From: Acetobacteraceae bacterium
GTDB taxonomy: Bacteria; Pseudomonadota; Alphaproteobacteria; Acetobacterales; Acetobacteraceae
Direction of reading: 5' to 3'
Assembly: GCA_004843345.1 (NCBI GenBank)
Contig: CP039460.1
Span: 1,042,921 to 1,106,920 of the forward strand
DNA: 64,000 bases
The stretch's first letter is position 1, and the number at the start of each line of letters is the position of its first letter. Under the pieces are notes generated by a model, which saw only the letters and a program-made list of their open reading frames with translations, did no database searches and had not been told where the DNA came from. Both the position numbers and the translations under genes were made by a program. Shown one piece after another: positions 26,435-36,065 of the stretch.

Positions 26435-27310
26435 ATGTCGAGCCTTAAAAGAGCGCCCTCTCTGCGTATCAGGGGGCTTCGGAAATCTTTTGGCGGAAGG
26501 GAAGTTTTAAAGGGCGTTGATTTAGATGTTCCGTCTGGGACATCGATGGTGATTATTGGCGGATCAGGTACAGGCAAATCGGTTCTTTTGCGCTGTCTGT
26601 TGGGACTTGAAGAGCCAGATGCCGGCAGCATTGAAATTGATGGGGTGGATGTTCTTTCCTGCCGGCCTTCTTTGGCAGAAGCCTTACGGGCTGAAATAGG
26701 GATGCTGTTTCAAAATTCGGCTTTGTTTGATTCAATTTCGATTTTAGAAAATATCATTTTTGCGTTGAAGGCTTTGCCCCGTATGCAATTTTTGCGTGAA
26801 AAAGCCCGTTACGAAATCCGTGGAGGCGAAAAGCCTAAATTTACAAAAAATCCTAGCCATCAAGAGCTTGTTTCAAGGGCGAGCGATCTTTTGCACCGTG
26901 TTGGACTAAAAGTGCATCAGGTTGGGGATCTTTACCCGGCCTCTGCTTCGGGGGGCATGCAGCGCCGTATTGGGATTGCGAGAGCGATGGCATTAAAGCC
27001 AGGCATTTTGTTGCTGGATGAGCCAACAGCAGGCCTTGACCCTGTTATGGTTGCGGTGATTGATGCGTTGATTAAAGAAGCTGGCGGCGATAAACGAACC
27101 ACCTCTTTGACCATTACGCACGATATGATTTCGGCTTGCAGGGTCGGTAATCGGGCGGCGATGCTTTATGAAGGGCAGATTATTTGGAATGGTCCAATTG
27201 ATCAGCTCATGTCTTCTGGAAATCCAGTGGTGGAGCAGTTTACCCATGGGCTTTTGAAAGGCCCTATTGAGACGAATTTCGTTCCGCCAGCCACCGCAAA
27301 AAGGCTTTAA
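26435..27310 (+). CDS. mlaF: MlaF-family ABC transporter ATP-binding protein
   Basis: A 291-residue ATPase partner of MlaE. Walker A is G-G-S-G-T-G-K-S near residue 40, the signature region is A-S-G-G-M-Q-R-R-I-G (one S of the usual L-S-G-G replaced by A-S-G-G) and Walker B is L-L-L-D-E-P. The start at 26435 has GAGGGGGA in front; the longer frame lies inside mlaE. An insertion of roughly 25 residues (R-G-G-E-K-P-K-F-T-K-N and neighbours) sits before the signature motif. radA begins one base after its stop. Confidence 0.85.
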   Translation: MSSLKRAPSLRIRGLRKSFGGREVLKGVDLDVPSGTSMVIIGGSGTGKSVLLRCLLGLEEPDAGSIEIDGVDVLSCRPSLAEALRAEIGMLFQNSALFDSISILENIIFALKALPRMQFLREKARYEIRGGEKPKFTKNPSHQELVSRASDLLHRVGLKVHQVGDLYPASASGGMQRRIGIARAMALKPGILLLDEPTAGLDPVMVAVIDALIKEAGGDKRTTSLTITHDMISACRVGNRAAMLYEGQIIWNGPIDQLMSSGNPVVEQFTHGLLKGPIETNFVPPATAKRL

Positions 27311-27311
27311 A

Positions 27312-28739
27312 ATGGCAAAAGCTTTGAAATCGTCTAAAAATCCACAATATCAGTGCCGTGAATGTGGTGAGTTTCACTTAAAATGGAACGGAAGATGTGA
27401 TAAATGTGGTGCATGGAATAGTTTAGAGGAGCAGAAAGCACCGACGGCGACGATTTTGCCAAATGTTTCACGTGGAACAGCTCCTAAACTAGAAATTTGC
27501 CGTCTAGACGGTGAAACGCATCCGCCCCCCCGTATCAATTCAGGCATGAATGAATTTAACCGTGTCTTAGGGGGCGGTTTTGTTTCGGGTTCTGCGTTGC
27601 TGATTGGGGGAGACCCAGGGATTGGTAAATCTACCCTGATGTTGCAGGCAGCACATGCTTTGGCCTTTGCAGGAACAAAGGTTCTGTACGTTTCGGGTGA
27701 AGAAGCACCAGATCAAATCCGTCTAAGGGCAAGGCGTCTTGGACTGGATAAGCAAAAGAAGGCATTGGATTTGCTGGATTTGGCTTCGTCTATTCAGGTG
27801 GCTTCGGTGGTGCAGGCCATTGAAAGTGCCTCTGAAAAAGAAGCACCACAGGCTGTGATTATTGATTCTATTCAGACAATGTGGTCAGAGAATGCAAGTG
27901 GCGTTCCGGGTTCTGTTAGTCAGGTGCGAGAATGTGCTTTTGAGCTGATTCGATTGGCGAAAGAACGTGGTTTTGCCTTGATTTTGATTGGGCATGTGAC
28001 CAAAGAGGGGGCTTTGGCAGGCCCAAGAGTTTTAGAGCATATGGTGGATGCCGTTCTTTATTTTGAGGGAGAGCGTGGCCACCAATTTAGAATTTTGAGG
28101 GCTGCAAAAAACCGTTTTGGGGCAACTGATGAAATCGGTGTTTTTTCGATGGAGGAGAAGGGGCTTATGGAAGTGCCTAATCCTTCGGCCCTTTTTTTGG
28201 CAGAACGCCGTGGCAATATTGCAGGCTCGGCTGTGTTTGCCGGTTTAGAAGGAACACGCCCTGTTTTACTTGAGATTCAGGCACTTTTAGCGCCAAAAGC
28301 AGGCGATGGATCAGCAAGGCGATCTGTTTTAGGGTGGGAAAATGGGCGGTTAAATATGCTCCTTGCTGTTCTGGAGGCACGTTGTGGTGTTTCTTTTGCA
28401 GGGAAAGATATTTTTTTAAATGTGGCTGGCGGTTTAAATGTGAAAGAAGCAGGAGCAGATTTGGCGGTTGCAGCCGCTTTGCTTTCGGCCTCAACCAGTG
28501 TACCTGCGCCACCAGATGCGGTTTTCTTTGGAGAAGTTGGCTTGTCAGGTGAATTGCGTCAAGCGCCACAAACATCTTTGCGCCTGAAAGAAAGTGCGAA
28601 AATGGGCTTTCATAAAGCCTTCATGCCCCGACAGCACGGCAAAGGAAAAAAGGATAAGGTGGACGAGACAATGACTCTCTATCCGATTGGACATTTAAGC
28701 GATTTGGTGAAAGAATTCCAGCAAAACGAGAAAAACTAA
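27312..28739 (+). CDS. radA: DNA repair protein RadA
   Basis: A 475-residue RadA (Sms). It opens with a C4 zinc finger (C-R-E-C-G and C-D-K-C-G-A-W). The RecA-like core has Walker A G-D-P-G-I-G-K-S-T near residue 95 and the RadA-specific K-N-R-F-G near 257. The Lon-protease-like C-terminal domain includes G-G-L-N-V-K-E-A-G-A-D. RadA drives branch migration in recombinational repair. The start is set at 27312, directly after the mlaF TAA. A parS-like site lies within the coding sequence at 27464. A terminator begins at the stop codon. Confidence 0.93.
   Translation: MAKALKSSKNPQYQCRECGEFHLKWNGRCDKCGAWNSLEEQKAPTATILPNVSRGTAPKLEICRLDGETHPPPRINSGMNEFNRVLGGGFVSGSALLIGGDPGIGKSTLMLQAAHALAFAGTKVLYVSGEEAPDQIRLRARRLGLDKQKKALDLLDLASSIQVASVVQAIESASEKEAPQAVIIDSIQTMWSENASGVPGSVSQVRECAFELIRLAKERGFALILIGHVTKEGALAGPRVLEHMVDAVLYFEGERGHQFRILRAAKNRFGATDEIGVFSMEEKGLMEVPNPSALFLAERRGNIAGSAVFAGLEGTRPVLLEIQALLAPKAGDGSARRSVLGWENGRLNMLLAVLEARCGVSFAGKDIFLNVAGGLNVKEAGADLAVAAALLSASTSVPAPPDAVFFGEVGLSGELRQAPQTSLRLKESAKMGFHKAFMPRQHGKGKKDKVDETMTLYPIGHLSDLVKEFQQNEKN
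27464..27479. other. parS site (ParB-binding centromere) inside radA
   Basis: TGTTTCACGTGGAACA matches the chromosomal parS consensus TGTTnCACGTGnAACA. It encodes V-S-R-G-T in RadA. The same 16 bases occur at 59319-59334. ParB is known to load at such sites, which cluster near the origin. Confidence 0.8.
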
Positions 28740-28767
28740 AAAGGATTAGAAAAATCCAATCCTTTTT
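28738..28767. terminator. Bidirectional terminator between radA and the SPFH gene
   Basis: AAAAAGGATT pairs perfectly with AATCCTTTTT around a 10-base loop, giving a T run on each strand between two convergent genes. Confidence 0.85.
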
Positions 28768-28775
28768 AGAAAGCT

Positions 28776-29681
28776 TTATTTTTTAACGATATTTGCGGTG
28801 ACAGGCAGGGTTGAAATGCTGGCTGGGTCTTGCGCGTAATTATAAGGAACGACCATAAGGGTGGCGTTCCCATTAAGCGCAGAGGTTGTCACCATATCGG
28901 CATCGATGGTTTTCATGAGAAGATCCACGATTTCTTTTTGGCTTAGCCCTGAATCTAAGCGCATCGTCTCAATACTTTCTTTTAATCCGACAGCAATGGC
29001 ATTTCGCTGTTCGGCAATTCCTTCCCCTTGAAGGCGTTTACTTTCTTTCTGGGCTTCGGCAACGCCGATGAGTTTAATTTTTTGAGCATCGGCAAGATTT
29101 TGCGCCGCATCTTTTTCGGCTCTTGCGGCAGTAACGGCATTGAGGGCTTTTTCGACGGCATCTGGCGGAATAGGCTGTTCGACTAATACCGTATCTAAGA
29201 CCATGCCGCTATTTTGCGCAACATTGGACATGTCGTGCTGAACACCTTGCGCAATCGTGTTTTTATCGCTGTAAAGCTCTTCAAAATTTTTGGTGGAAGC
29301 GATTTGGCGCAGGTCATTTTCAATTTGCCAAAGCAGATTTTCAATAGGGTTGTCATTGTTATAGACGAAGGCAAAACTGTCAACGACATGAAAACGTGCG
29401 ACCCATTTGATTTCAACAAAGACATTATCTTTTGTTTTGCATTTGGAGCTTCGCTCTATTTGCTGTTGACGTAAATCTATAATGGCACGGATTTTCATAA
29501 AAAAGGGAATAAGGAAATGGAATCCCGATTGCCAGACATTTCGGCTCGGTGTCCCTAAAAATTCAATTACAGCCGATTTTTGGCCATTGAGAACAATGAA
29601 GCTTTTCCAAAGAATGAAGAGCGTGAAAAAGATGAGAAGGAAGAAAAAAATGGCGGATAAACCAATTAAGTCTGCTGGCAT
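28776..29681 (-). CDS. SPFH/band 7 (stomatin-prohibitin) membrane protein
   Basis: A 301-residue SPFH protein. One N-terminal transmembrane segment (about residues 6-28) leads into the band 7 domain (V-I-E-F-L-G, G-F-H-F-L-I-P-F, D-L-R-Q-Q). A charged, coiled-coil Ala/Glu-rich region follows (about 185-240, A-A-R-A-E-K-D-A-A-Q). Such proteins form large ring scaffolds in membranes, often with NfeD or FtsH partners. No NfeD gene is adjacent, so the partner is unknown. It is convergent with radA. Confidence 0.85.
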   Translation of the reverse strand: MPADLIGLSAIFFFLLIFFTLFILWKSFIVLNGQKSAVIEFLGTPSRNVWQSGFHFLIPFFMKIRAIIDLRQQQIERSSKCKTKDNVFVEIKWVARFHVVDSFAFVYNNDNPIENLLWQIENDLRQIASTKNFEELYSDKNTIAQGVQHDMSNVAQNSGMVLDTVLVEQPIPPDAVEKALNAVTAARAEKDAAQNLADAQKIKLIGVAEAQKESKRLQGEGIAEQRNAIAVGLKESIETMRLDSGLSQKEIVDLLMKTIDADMVTTSALNGNATLMVVPYNYAQDPASISTLPVTANIVKK

Positions 29682-29839
29682 TTGAGGCCTTTAAAATCTG
29701 CTTTGAGGGAAGAAAACGCTTAGAGGATGATTTTAAATATAGGCAAAAGAAAATCTTCTGTCTTCTTTAAAAAGGCTGGCTTTTTATTTTTGGCAGAGAA
29801 GACACAATTCTGGGCTAAAAGCATTTTTCTTTAAAAATA

Positions 29840-29867
29840 GTATGATTTTTATTAAAAAATATCATAC
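29840..29867. promoter_or_regulatory. NikR operator upstream of the TonB-dependent receptor
   Basis: GTATGA at 29840-29845, then exactly 16 bases, then TCATAC at 29862-29867. This equals the known Escherichia coli NikR operator GTATGA-N16-TCATAC. The spacer is almost entirely A/T. The site ends 42 bases before the receptor start codon, and nikR is 2.4 kb away. Nickel-loaded NikR is expected to block transcription here. Confidence 0.9.
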
Positions 29868-29909
29868 ATATATTTTAGGTAATGCTTCACTGTTTTTAGA
29901 ATGTTTTGA

Positions 29910-32246
29910 ATGGCTTCTTTTCACGCTCTTTATGAAAAATGCTTTGGCAGGAAATGCTCTTGTTCAAAGGCACATGCGCATCGGGCAGAGGTTTCTTTTG
30001 CTGCGGATGCGGTGATTAGCCGTAAGAAAAGGATTTTAGGCGTTGTGGCTTGTTTGCTTTCGCTGCCTTTGGGAGCAAATGCGGAAGAGGTAGAGAAAGA
30101 AAGTCGCCCTCCTATGGAACGGGTTCGGGTAAAAGGGGTTGCCAGTAAGGTTGCCGATGAGGTGAGTGGCACAAAGGTTAATTATCTCAACAAAGAGTCT
30201 AATTTTGGCCCTTTAGGTAAAGTTGAGCTTAAAAAAGTACCTTTTTCTGTGATGCAGACGGGGCATGATGTGCTTGAAAATGAGCAGGTTCGAACGATGG
30301 ATGAGGCATTTGAATATATGCCTTCTGTTCAGCTTCAGAAATATGCAACGCCAAGCCCCCAGATGGTCAATAGAGGGTATCAAGCTGATATTGTCGCCAA
30401 TTCCCGTATTGACGGCTTTAACGTGCGCCTTGGTTCGCCTTATACGAGTGAACAATTTCAGTCTATGACGGTTTTGAACGGTGCTGCTGGCTCAATGTAT
30501 GGGCCGGAAAGTCCTTCGGGTGTTGTTGATATGGTTTTGAAGCGTCCAACAAAAAGTCCATTTTTTAATTTTAATTTTGGGTATGATTCGAATGGTGCGC
30601 CGCTTGAATCTTTGGATACGTCTTTGGGAAAAGGCCCTGTTAAGCTTCGTTTTAACTATTTGAATCAGACAGGGCAGTCTTATGTTTCAACATCGGACAT
30701 GTGGCGTAATTTATACAGCGCAGATATTGATATTCAACTGACAAAGCGGATTAAATTTGAGCTAGATGCAGGGCAGTATAATGTCGGCTATTACGGTATG
30801 CCAGCTGGTTTTGCTTATAGTGGGGATACGGCCTTGCCAGATGCGCCCGATCCAACCAAAGCAGGCTATGGACAGAATCAAGGCGGATATACGGCCTCCA
30901 GCACGTATGGCATGGAAAAACTCTTTATTGATATTAGCCCGCACTGGAAATTAAAGCTTGGTGGCTCTTATGATAGCAGCACCCGTCATCTTCATACGAT
31001 TACGAATACACTTTATAATGCGGGATCTAGTGGTTGTTTGGGCGCAGGCGTGGTTGGAGAGGCTTGTTATTCGCAGGTGATGGCGGCTTCAAAATCCAAT
31101 AATTATGATGGGGTTTGGAGTAATTATGCTTATCTAAATGGTGATTTCCATATAGGCCCTATCACACATCATATCAATCTTGGGACAAATGGCTATAACT
31201 CAACCTTGACCCAGCCTAATTTCGCACAGGCGAGCAGAGATTACGGCATAACCGGGTTAAATAATCCGATTGTTCAGCCTTTGGGTTATGTGCCGAAACA
31301 ATATGGGGGAAACCATGAAGGGAGCATGACTCAGCAGCAGGCCTTTATTTTCGGCGACAGCATGGATATTGGCAAGCAATTCACTATTATGGGACAATTT
31401 TCGGAAAGCTGGATTACAGAAGCGAACTATGCCAAGGCAGCGCCTTATGGGAAATCGGGTGGTACATCGGCCAATGGTGTTTTTTCGCCTTCTGTTGGTT
31501 TTACCTTTCACCCGAGAACGAATTTGAATTTTTATTTTAACTGGGGAAATTCTATTCAGCCTGGCCCAGAAGCCCCTGGCAATACGGCCAATGAAAATGC
31601 TATTTTAAGCCCGGTACGCTCTTGGCAATATGAGGGCGGCGTGAAATATACATGGCGGAAGCGCTTGCAAATCAATTTGGATGGATTTTCGATGTCCCGT
31701 CCTTATGCATTTTCCAATCCAGATAATATGGTGGATGGTCTTCCTGTTTACGGTTATTACGGTGCGCAGAATGATTACGGTATTGAATATCAAATGTCAG
31801 GCGCTTTAACGAAAGATATTTCGATTTATGGCGGATTTACATGGGATCATGCACGTCTTACCGATACGGGTAATCCGCTTTCTTCAGATAAGAAAGTTAC
31901 AGGCGTGCCAGAATGGGCTTCGGATTTCTCATTAGATTGGCATCCTGTTTTTTTGCATGGTGTAGCCTTTAACTCGAATATTCATTATGTGGGCACCCGT
32001 CAGGCCAATGTGTACAACACCACGCAGGCAGGGGAATATGTGACGCTTAATTTAGGGGTGCGTTATGCAACGCAAATTAGCGGACATAAGCTCGTTGTGC
32101 GTGGCAATGTGGATAATGTCACAGGGCAGAATTACTGGGATTCCGCCTTTGCCGATTCAACAGATGGGGCGGCAAAGGGCGCAACCTACAGCGCTGTTCT
32201 TGGAACGCCAAGAACATGGCGCATCACCGCCTCCGTCTATTTTTAA
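29910..32246 (+). CDS. TonB-dependent outer-membrane receptor, probably for a nickel complex
   Basis: A 778-residue TonB-dependent receptor. The plug domain (about residues 85-210) shows N-R-G-Y, Y-G-P-E-S-P-S-G-V-V-D and L-K-R-P-T, and the barrel ends with an aromatic Y-F. Such receptors take up metal chelates through the outer membrane with TonB-ExbBD energy. Its promoter carries a perfect NikR operator and it converges on nikR-nikABCDE, so a nickel complex is the best guess; the ligand is inferred. The first 40 residues are odd: a Cys/His-rich stretch (K-C-F-G-R-K-C-S-C-S-K-A-H-A-H) precedes the apparent signal peptide. A later GTG at about 30011 could be the true start; neither has a good ribosome-binding site. 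Confidence 0.85.
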   Translation: MASFHALYEKCFGRKCSCSKAHAHRAEVSFAADAVISRKKRILGVVACLLSLPLGANAEEVEKESRPPMERVRVKGVASKVADEVSGTKVNYLNKESNFGPLGKVELKKVPFSVMQTGHDVLENEQVRTMDEAFEYMPSVQLQKYATPSPQMVNRGYQADIVANSRIDGFNVRLGSPYTSEQFQSMTVLNGAAGSMYGPESPSGVVDMVLKRPTKSPFFNFNFGYDSNGAPLESLDTSLGKGPVKLRFNYLNQTGQSYVSTSDMWRNLYSADIDIQLTKRIKFELDAGQYNVGYYGMPAGFAYSGDTALPDAPDPTKAGYGQNQGGYTASSTYGMEKLFIDISPHWKLKLGGSYDSSTRHLHTITNTLYNAGSSGCLGAGVVGEACYSQVMAASKSNNYDGVWSNYAYLNGDFHIGPITHHINLGTNGYNSTLTQPNFAQASRDYGITGLNNPIVQPLGYVPKQYGGNHEGSMTQQQAFIFGDSMDIGKQFTIMGQFSESWITEANYAKAAPYGKSGGTSANGVFSPSVGFTFHPRTNLNFYFNWGNSIQPGPEAPGNTANENAILSPVRSWQYEGGVKYTWRKRLQINLDGFSMSRPYAFSNPDNMVDGLPVYGYYGAQNDYGIEYQMSGALTKDISIYGGFTWDHARLTDTGNPLSSDKKVTGVPEWASDFSLDWHPVFLHGVAFNSNIHYVGTRQANVYNTTQAGEYVTLNLGVRYATQISGHKLVVRGNVDNVTGQNYWDSAFADSTDGAAKGATYSAVLGTPRTWRITASVYF

Positions 32247-32264
32247 AAAAGGATTTCTTACGCT

Positions 32265-32666
32265 TTAGTCGGGTAAGATTGTCAGGTTGCCGTGCGTGAT
32301 ATGGCGCTCGGAACGTATATGGTCTGCAAGATGGCAGACTTCTTTTGTTTTGCCTTTAAGAATACTGACCTCAAGGCAGCGTTCATGTTTAAGATGAACA
32401 TGAATTGAGGCGACCGAAATATTATGGTGCGCATGATGGCTTTCGGTAATTTTCTTCGAAATTTCGCGGGCATTATGGTTGTAGGTATAGCTCAGGACAC
32501 CAACGCAATCATTGATAACATCGCCTTCTTTGATGGCTGCCTGCTGTAATCCTGCACGGGCGAGGTCTCGCAGAGCTTCGGATCGGTTTTGATAGCCTCT
32601 ACGTTCGATCATTCCGTCCAGCTCCGCCATAAGATCATCGTCAATGGTAATTGTAATGCGCTGCAT
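32265..32666 (-). CDS. nikR: Nickel-responsive regulator NikR
   Basis: A 133-residue NikR. The ribbon-helix-helix domain opens [12 protein letters not shown] with [13 protein letters not shown]. The ACT-like domain has all four nickel ligands: a His in the H-H-A-H-H cluster, both His of I-H-V-H, and Cys in H-E-R-C-L-E-V. Nickel binding allows NikR to occupy operators at nik promoters. It lies 53 bases after nikE on the same strand, as in the E. coli nikABCDER order, so it is probably cotranscribed and autoregulated. It converges with the receptor gene, whose stop is 18 bases away. Confidence 0.95.
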   Translation of the reverse strand: MQRITITIDDDLMAELDGMIERRGYQNRSEALRDLARAGLQQAAIKEGDVINDCVGVLSYTYNHNAREISKKITESHHAHHNISVASIHVHLKHERCLEVSILKGKTKEVCHLADHIRSERHITHGNLTILPD

Positions 32667-32719
32667 GGAAATTCTCTTTAAATTAAATAAGTTCTTGGGG
32701 AGTCTTAGGATAAGCTGGA

Positions 32720-33487
32720 TTATTTTATAGGAAAAGGGGGCAAAACGGCTTGCGAGAGTAAAAGACTGACAGGATGCGTCATTTTCGCTTGAAAATCTGT
32801 AATTTCTTCAACAATTTCGCCCTTTTCCATGATGAGCGCCCGATCGGAAAATTTTCGAACAAGACGTATATCATGTGTTACGAAAAGATAACTCATTTTT
32901 TGTTTTTTTTGAAGTTTTTTGAGGAGGTGGAGCGTTTCTACTTGTAAATGAAGATCTAAATTGGAAACAGCTTCATCTAAAAGGAGGATTTTTGGATTTA
33001 GAGCCAGCGCTCTTGCAATACAAATTCGCTGAAGCTGGCCGCCGCTGATTTCAGAAGGGTGTCTGTTAAGGAAGTCTTCTGGCAGTTTTACAAGCACAAG
33101 CAGCTCTTTGACACGGGCGGTTCGTTCTTCTTTGGTTAGGTTTGAGAGATAGAGAAGCGGTTCTTCTATAATGGATTTGAGGGAGAAACGCGCATTTACA
33201 GCGGAAAGAGAATCCTGAAAAATAAGCTGGGTATTCTGATAAAAATCTTTTTCGGTTTGGCGGTTCATGTTTGCAAGATTTTGACCTTCAAAAAAGATTT
33301 CGCCAGTGCTGGGCTTTTCCAGCCTCATCAGCAGGCGCATTAAAGTGCTTTTGCCACAGCCGCTTTGCCCTAAAAGCGCAAGTGTTTCCCCTGCATGAAG
33401 TGAAAAAGAAATATTTTTCAAAACGTTTTTGAGGCCGTTTTTCTGGGGATAGGTTTTTGAGAGATTGGAAACTGTAAGCAGGGTCAA
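32720..33487 (-). CDS. nikE: Nickel import ATP-binding protein NikE
   Basis: A 255-residue oligopeptide-type ABC ATPase. Walker A is G-Q-S-G-C-G-K-S-T near residue 39, the signature is I-S-G-G-Q-L-Q-R, and Walker B is I-L-L-L-D-E-A with S-N-L-D-L, the L-D-E-A-V-S-N-L-D form shared with NikE. With NikD it powers nickel import through NikBC. Its start overlaps the nikD stop by four bases, indicating translational coupling. Confidence 0.9.
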   Translation of the reverse strand: MTLLTVSNLSKTYPQKNGLKNVLKNISFSLHAGETLALLGQSGCGKSTLMRLLMRLEKPSTGEIFFEGQNLANMNRQTEKDFYQNTQLIFQDSLSAVNARFSLKSIIEEPLLYLSNLTKEERTARVKELLVLVKLPEDFLNRHPSEISGGQLQRICIARALALNPKILLLDEAVSNLDLHLQVETLHLLKKLQKKQKMSYLFVTHDIRLVRKFSDRALIMEKGEIVEEITDFQAKMTHPVSLLLSQAVLPPFPIK

Positions 33488-34284
33488 GGCGTTTTCTCGT
33501 CATCTAAGGTTAGGCCGTAAAGGGAGAGATGCGCTTTTAGTAAATGTTTTGTGACCTTGGCTTGAGGCTGTTTAAAAAGGGTTAAAACATCGGTTTGTTC
33601 AACAATTTTACCTTTTTCTAAGATAACAACGTCATCGGCGAGGGCTGCGACAACGGATAGATCATGGGTAATGAGTAAAATGCCAAGCCCGTGTTTTTCA
33701 GTGAGTTTTTTAAGGGTTTGCAGGATTTGAGACTGTATAATCAGATCAAGTTCGCTGGTAGGCTCATCTGCGATTAAAAAGGATGTTTCACTCAAAAGGG
33801 CGAGCGCAATCATTATGCGCTGTAACTGTCCACCGCTTAATTCAAAAGCGTAGGACGTTAAAATTTCTTCTGCATTTTCAAGACCTGCGGCATACAGGGC
33901 TTTGCAGATTTTAATTTCGGCTGTTTCGTCCCATTTATCAAGTGCTTTTAAGGTTTCAATGGCGTGATAGTGCATGTTCCGTAAAGGATTAAAGGCGCTG
34001 CGGGGATTTTGCAGAATACTGGCGACAATTTTTCCTCGTAAGTTCTCGGGGTGTATTGGGTTTCCATTAAAGGAAAGATTTGTGTAGCTGGCACTGAGGT
34101 TCGAGGGAAGTGTTCCTAAAATGCCTAGGCTTGCCATTGTTTTCCCAGAGCCACTCGCACCGACCAAGGCCGTCACTTTACCAGCGTGGAGGGTAAGCGA
34201 GAAATCTTCAACGATGTTTTGTTTTTTGCTAAGTGTGTTGAGAGAAATGTTAAGATTTTTGATGGACAAGGTGTTGGAGGTCAA
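33484..34284 (-). CDS. nikD: Nickel import ATP-binding protein NikD
   Basis: A 266-residue ABC ATPase, paired with NikE. Walker A is G-A-S-G-S-G-K-T, the signature L-S-G-G-Q-L-Q-R-I and Walker B F-L-I-A-D-E-P-T-S-E-L-D are all intact. The G-K-T-M rather than G-K-S-T form at Walker A resembles NikD/DppD members. It overlaps nikC by four bases. Assignment between NikD and DppD rests on the neighbouring NikA and NikR. Confidence 0.9.
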   Translation of the reverse strand: MTSNTLSIKNLNISLNTLSKKQNIVEDFSLTLHAGKVTALVGASGSGKTMASLGILGTLPSNLSASYTNLSFNGNPIHPENLRGKIVASILQNPRSAFNPLRNMHYHAIETLKALDKWDETAEIKICKALYAAGLENAEEILTSYAFELSGGQLQRIMIALALLSETSFLIADEPTSELDLIIQSQILQTLKKLTEKHGLGILLITHDLSVVAALADDVVILEKGKIVEQTDVLTLFKQPQAKVTKHLLKAHLSLYGLTLDDEKTP

Positions 34285-35123
34285 TGGCTTTCCCCTTTTT
34301 TTGTGAAATGGGGATCAAGCTGATCCCGCAGGGCATCTCCTAAAAGATTAAACCCCATAATGCTGAGAAAAAGACAAAGACCAGGCCAGAAAATGAGCAA
34401 GGGCGCTGTTCGGATATAGGGAAAGGCTTCGCTAATCATGACACCCCATTCAGCGGTTGGAGGTTTTACGCCTAGTCCCAAAAAAGAAAGACCTGCAACA
34501 TGTAAAAGAATATGTCCAATATCCAGCGAAGCGAGGACGGTAATTTGTGAAAAAATCATTGGCAGAAGATGCTTCACAAAAATTTGAAAAGGGTTAGCGC
34601 CACTGATTTTGGCAGCGAGGAGGAATTCCTTGTAGCGTGCAGAAAGCACAAAACTGCGGATAAGACGTGCGTACCAAGGCCAATGGGAAAGGGCAATCGC
34701 TAAAATCACATTTTCGATGCCTGTTCCCAGAGCACCAATTAAAAATAAAGAAAGGATAAAGGTCGGAAAAATCATGCAAATATCGGTTAAGCGCATGAAA
34801 ATTTGATCGAGGATACCGCCAAAGAATCCAGCAATGCCTCCAATGAGAAATCCGAGCAGCAGAATAAGACTTAAGGCAGCTAAAACGGCGCTGAGAGAAA
34901 GCCGGGTTGCCGCAATAAGGCGAGAAAGAATATCTCTTCCTAAAGGATCTGTTCCGAGAAAATGCGTGCTGCTTGGCGGAGCAAGGCGCAGGTGCAGATC
35001 GATTGTGTCAGGCGAATAGGGCGTGATCCAGTTGCCAAAAAGGGCGGCTAAAGCAAAAGGAAGCAAGAGAAGGCAGGCGCAGAGAATGGAAAGATTTTTT
35101 CCTTTGCAAGAAAGCGGAATCAT
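34281..35123 (-). CDS. nikC: Nickel transport permease NikC
   Basis: A 280-residue inner-membrane permease of the oligopeptide/nickel type, with about six transmembrane helices. The N-terminal [15 protein letters not shown] motif and the cytoplasmic EAA-like loop A-A-K-I-S-G-A-N-P are clear. It pairs with NikB to form the membrane channel. It overlaps nikB and nikD by four bases each. Confidence 0.9.
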   Translation of the reverse strand: MIPLSCKGKNLSILCACLLLLPFALAALFGNWITPYSPDTIDLHLRLAPPSSTHFLGTDPLGRDILSRLIAATRLSLSAVLAALSLILLLGFLIGGIAGFFGGILDQIFMRLTDICMIFPTFILSLFLIGALGTGIENVILAIALSHWPWYARLIRSFVLSARYKEFLLAAKISGANPFQIFVKHLLPMIFSQITVLASLDIGHILLHVAGLSFLGLGVKPPTAEWGVMISEAFPYIRTAPLLIFWPGLCLFLSIMGFNLLGDALRDQLDPHFTKKGESH

Positions 35124-36064
35124 TTTTTGACCTCTTGGGCGGTCTGCTCACGGGGATCAATCCAAGCGCAGAAAAGATCAACGCATAAATTGCAGAGGAT
35201 AAAAATCAAAACCATAAAAAGCGTGAAACATTGGATAACAGGATAATCCCGATTTAAAATGGCAGAGACGGCAAAACGTCCAAGCCCAGGCCAAGAAAAG
35301 ATGCTTTCAATAATGAGCGTTCCAGCGATAAGTTCAGCGATATACATGCCAAGCGCATTGATCATTGGAAGGGAGGCATTAAAGAAAATATGATTTTTTT
35401 CTATTTTGTTTTTCGAAAGTCCCCTCAGGCGTGCATAGAGGACATGGCGCTGTCCTGAGACTTCTAACATGCTTCCTCGAAGAAGGCGTGCATTGATGGC
35501 TAAAGACATAAAGGCAACAGTAAAAGAGGGCATGATTAGGCTAGAAATCCCCGTCTTTCCCATAGGTGGAAGTAAATGCAAAGAGAGTGGAAACAGCCAG
35601 ATAAGTAAAAGGGCTAACCAAAAATTAGGGATGGAAACGCCCAGCAGGGAAATAAAGCGGATAAGGTGGTCTGGCCATTGATTGGGGTATCTGGCGGAAA
35701 GAATACCAAGGGGGATAGAAAAAAGAAGGGTTAAGAGGAGGGCAACGCCCGCAAGCTCCAAGGTGGCAGGCAGAAAATAAAGCAAATCCTTAAAAACAGG
35801 TCTGCCTGTTGCAAAAGAAAGGCCAAAATCCCCTTGAACAGCATGGCCGAGCCAATGAAGATATTGGGTGAGTAAAGGGCGATTCAGCCCAAGCATTTGA
35901 CGTGTTGTTTCCAGCGCCTCGTTTGTTGGCGGAATATTAGAGAGGCGTAAATAATCCATCGCAGGATCACTGGGGCCTAAATGAATAAGTAAAAAAATGA
36001 ATAAAGAGGCGAGAAAAAGCATGAAGGGCGCAAGAGCAAGGCGCTTTAAGGTGAAGTAAAGCAT
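35120..36064 (-). CDS. nikB: Nickel transport permease NikB
   Basis: A 314-residue permease, the same length as I recall for E. coli NikB and very similar along its length: [31 protein letters not shown] and [12 protein letters not shown]. The start at 36064 is the ATG just beyond the nikA stop; a TTG ten codons upstream, inside nikA, is less likely. About six transmembrane helices are visible. Confidence 0.93.
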   Translation of the reverse strand: MLYFTLKRLALAPFMLFLASLFIFLLIHLGPSDPAMDYLRLSNIPPTNEALETTRQMLGLNRPLLTQYLHWLGHAVQGDFGLSFATGRPVFKDLLYFLPATLELAGVALLLTLLFSIPLGILSARYPNQWPDHLIRFISLLGVSIPNFWLALLLIWLFPLSLHLLPPMGKTGISSLIMPSFTVAFMSLAINARLLRGSMLEVSGQRHVLYARLRGLSKNKIEKNHIFFNASLPMINALGMYIAELIAGTLIIESIFSWPGLGRFAVSAILNRDYPVIQCFTLFMVLIFILCNLCVDLFCAWIDPREQTAQEVKK

Positions 36065-36065
36065 C

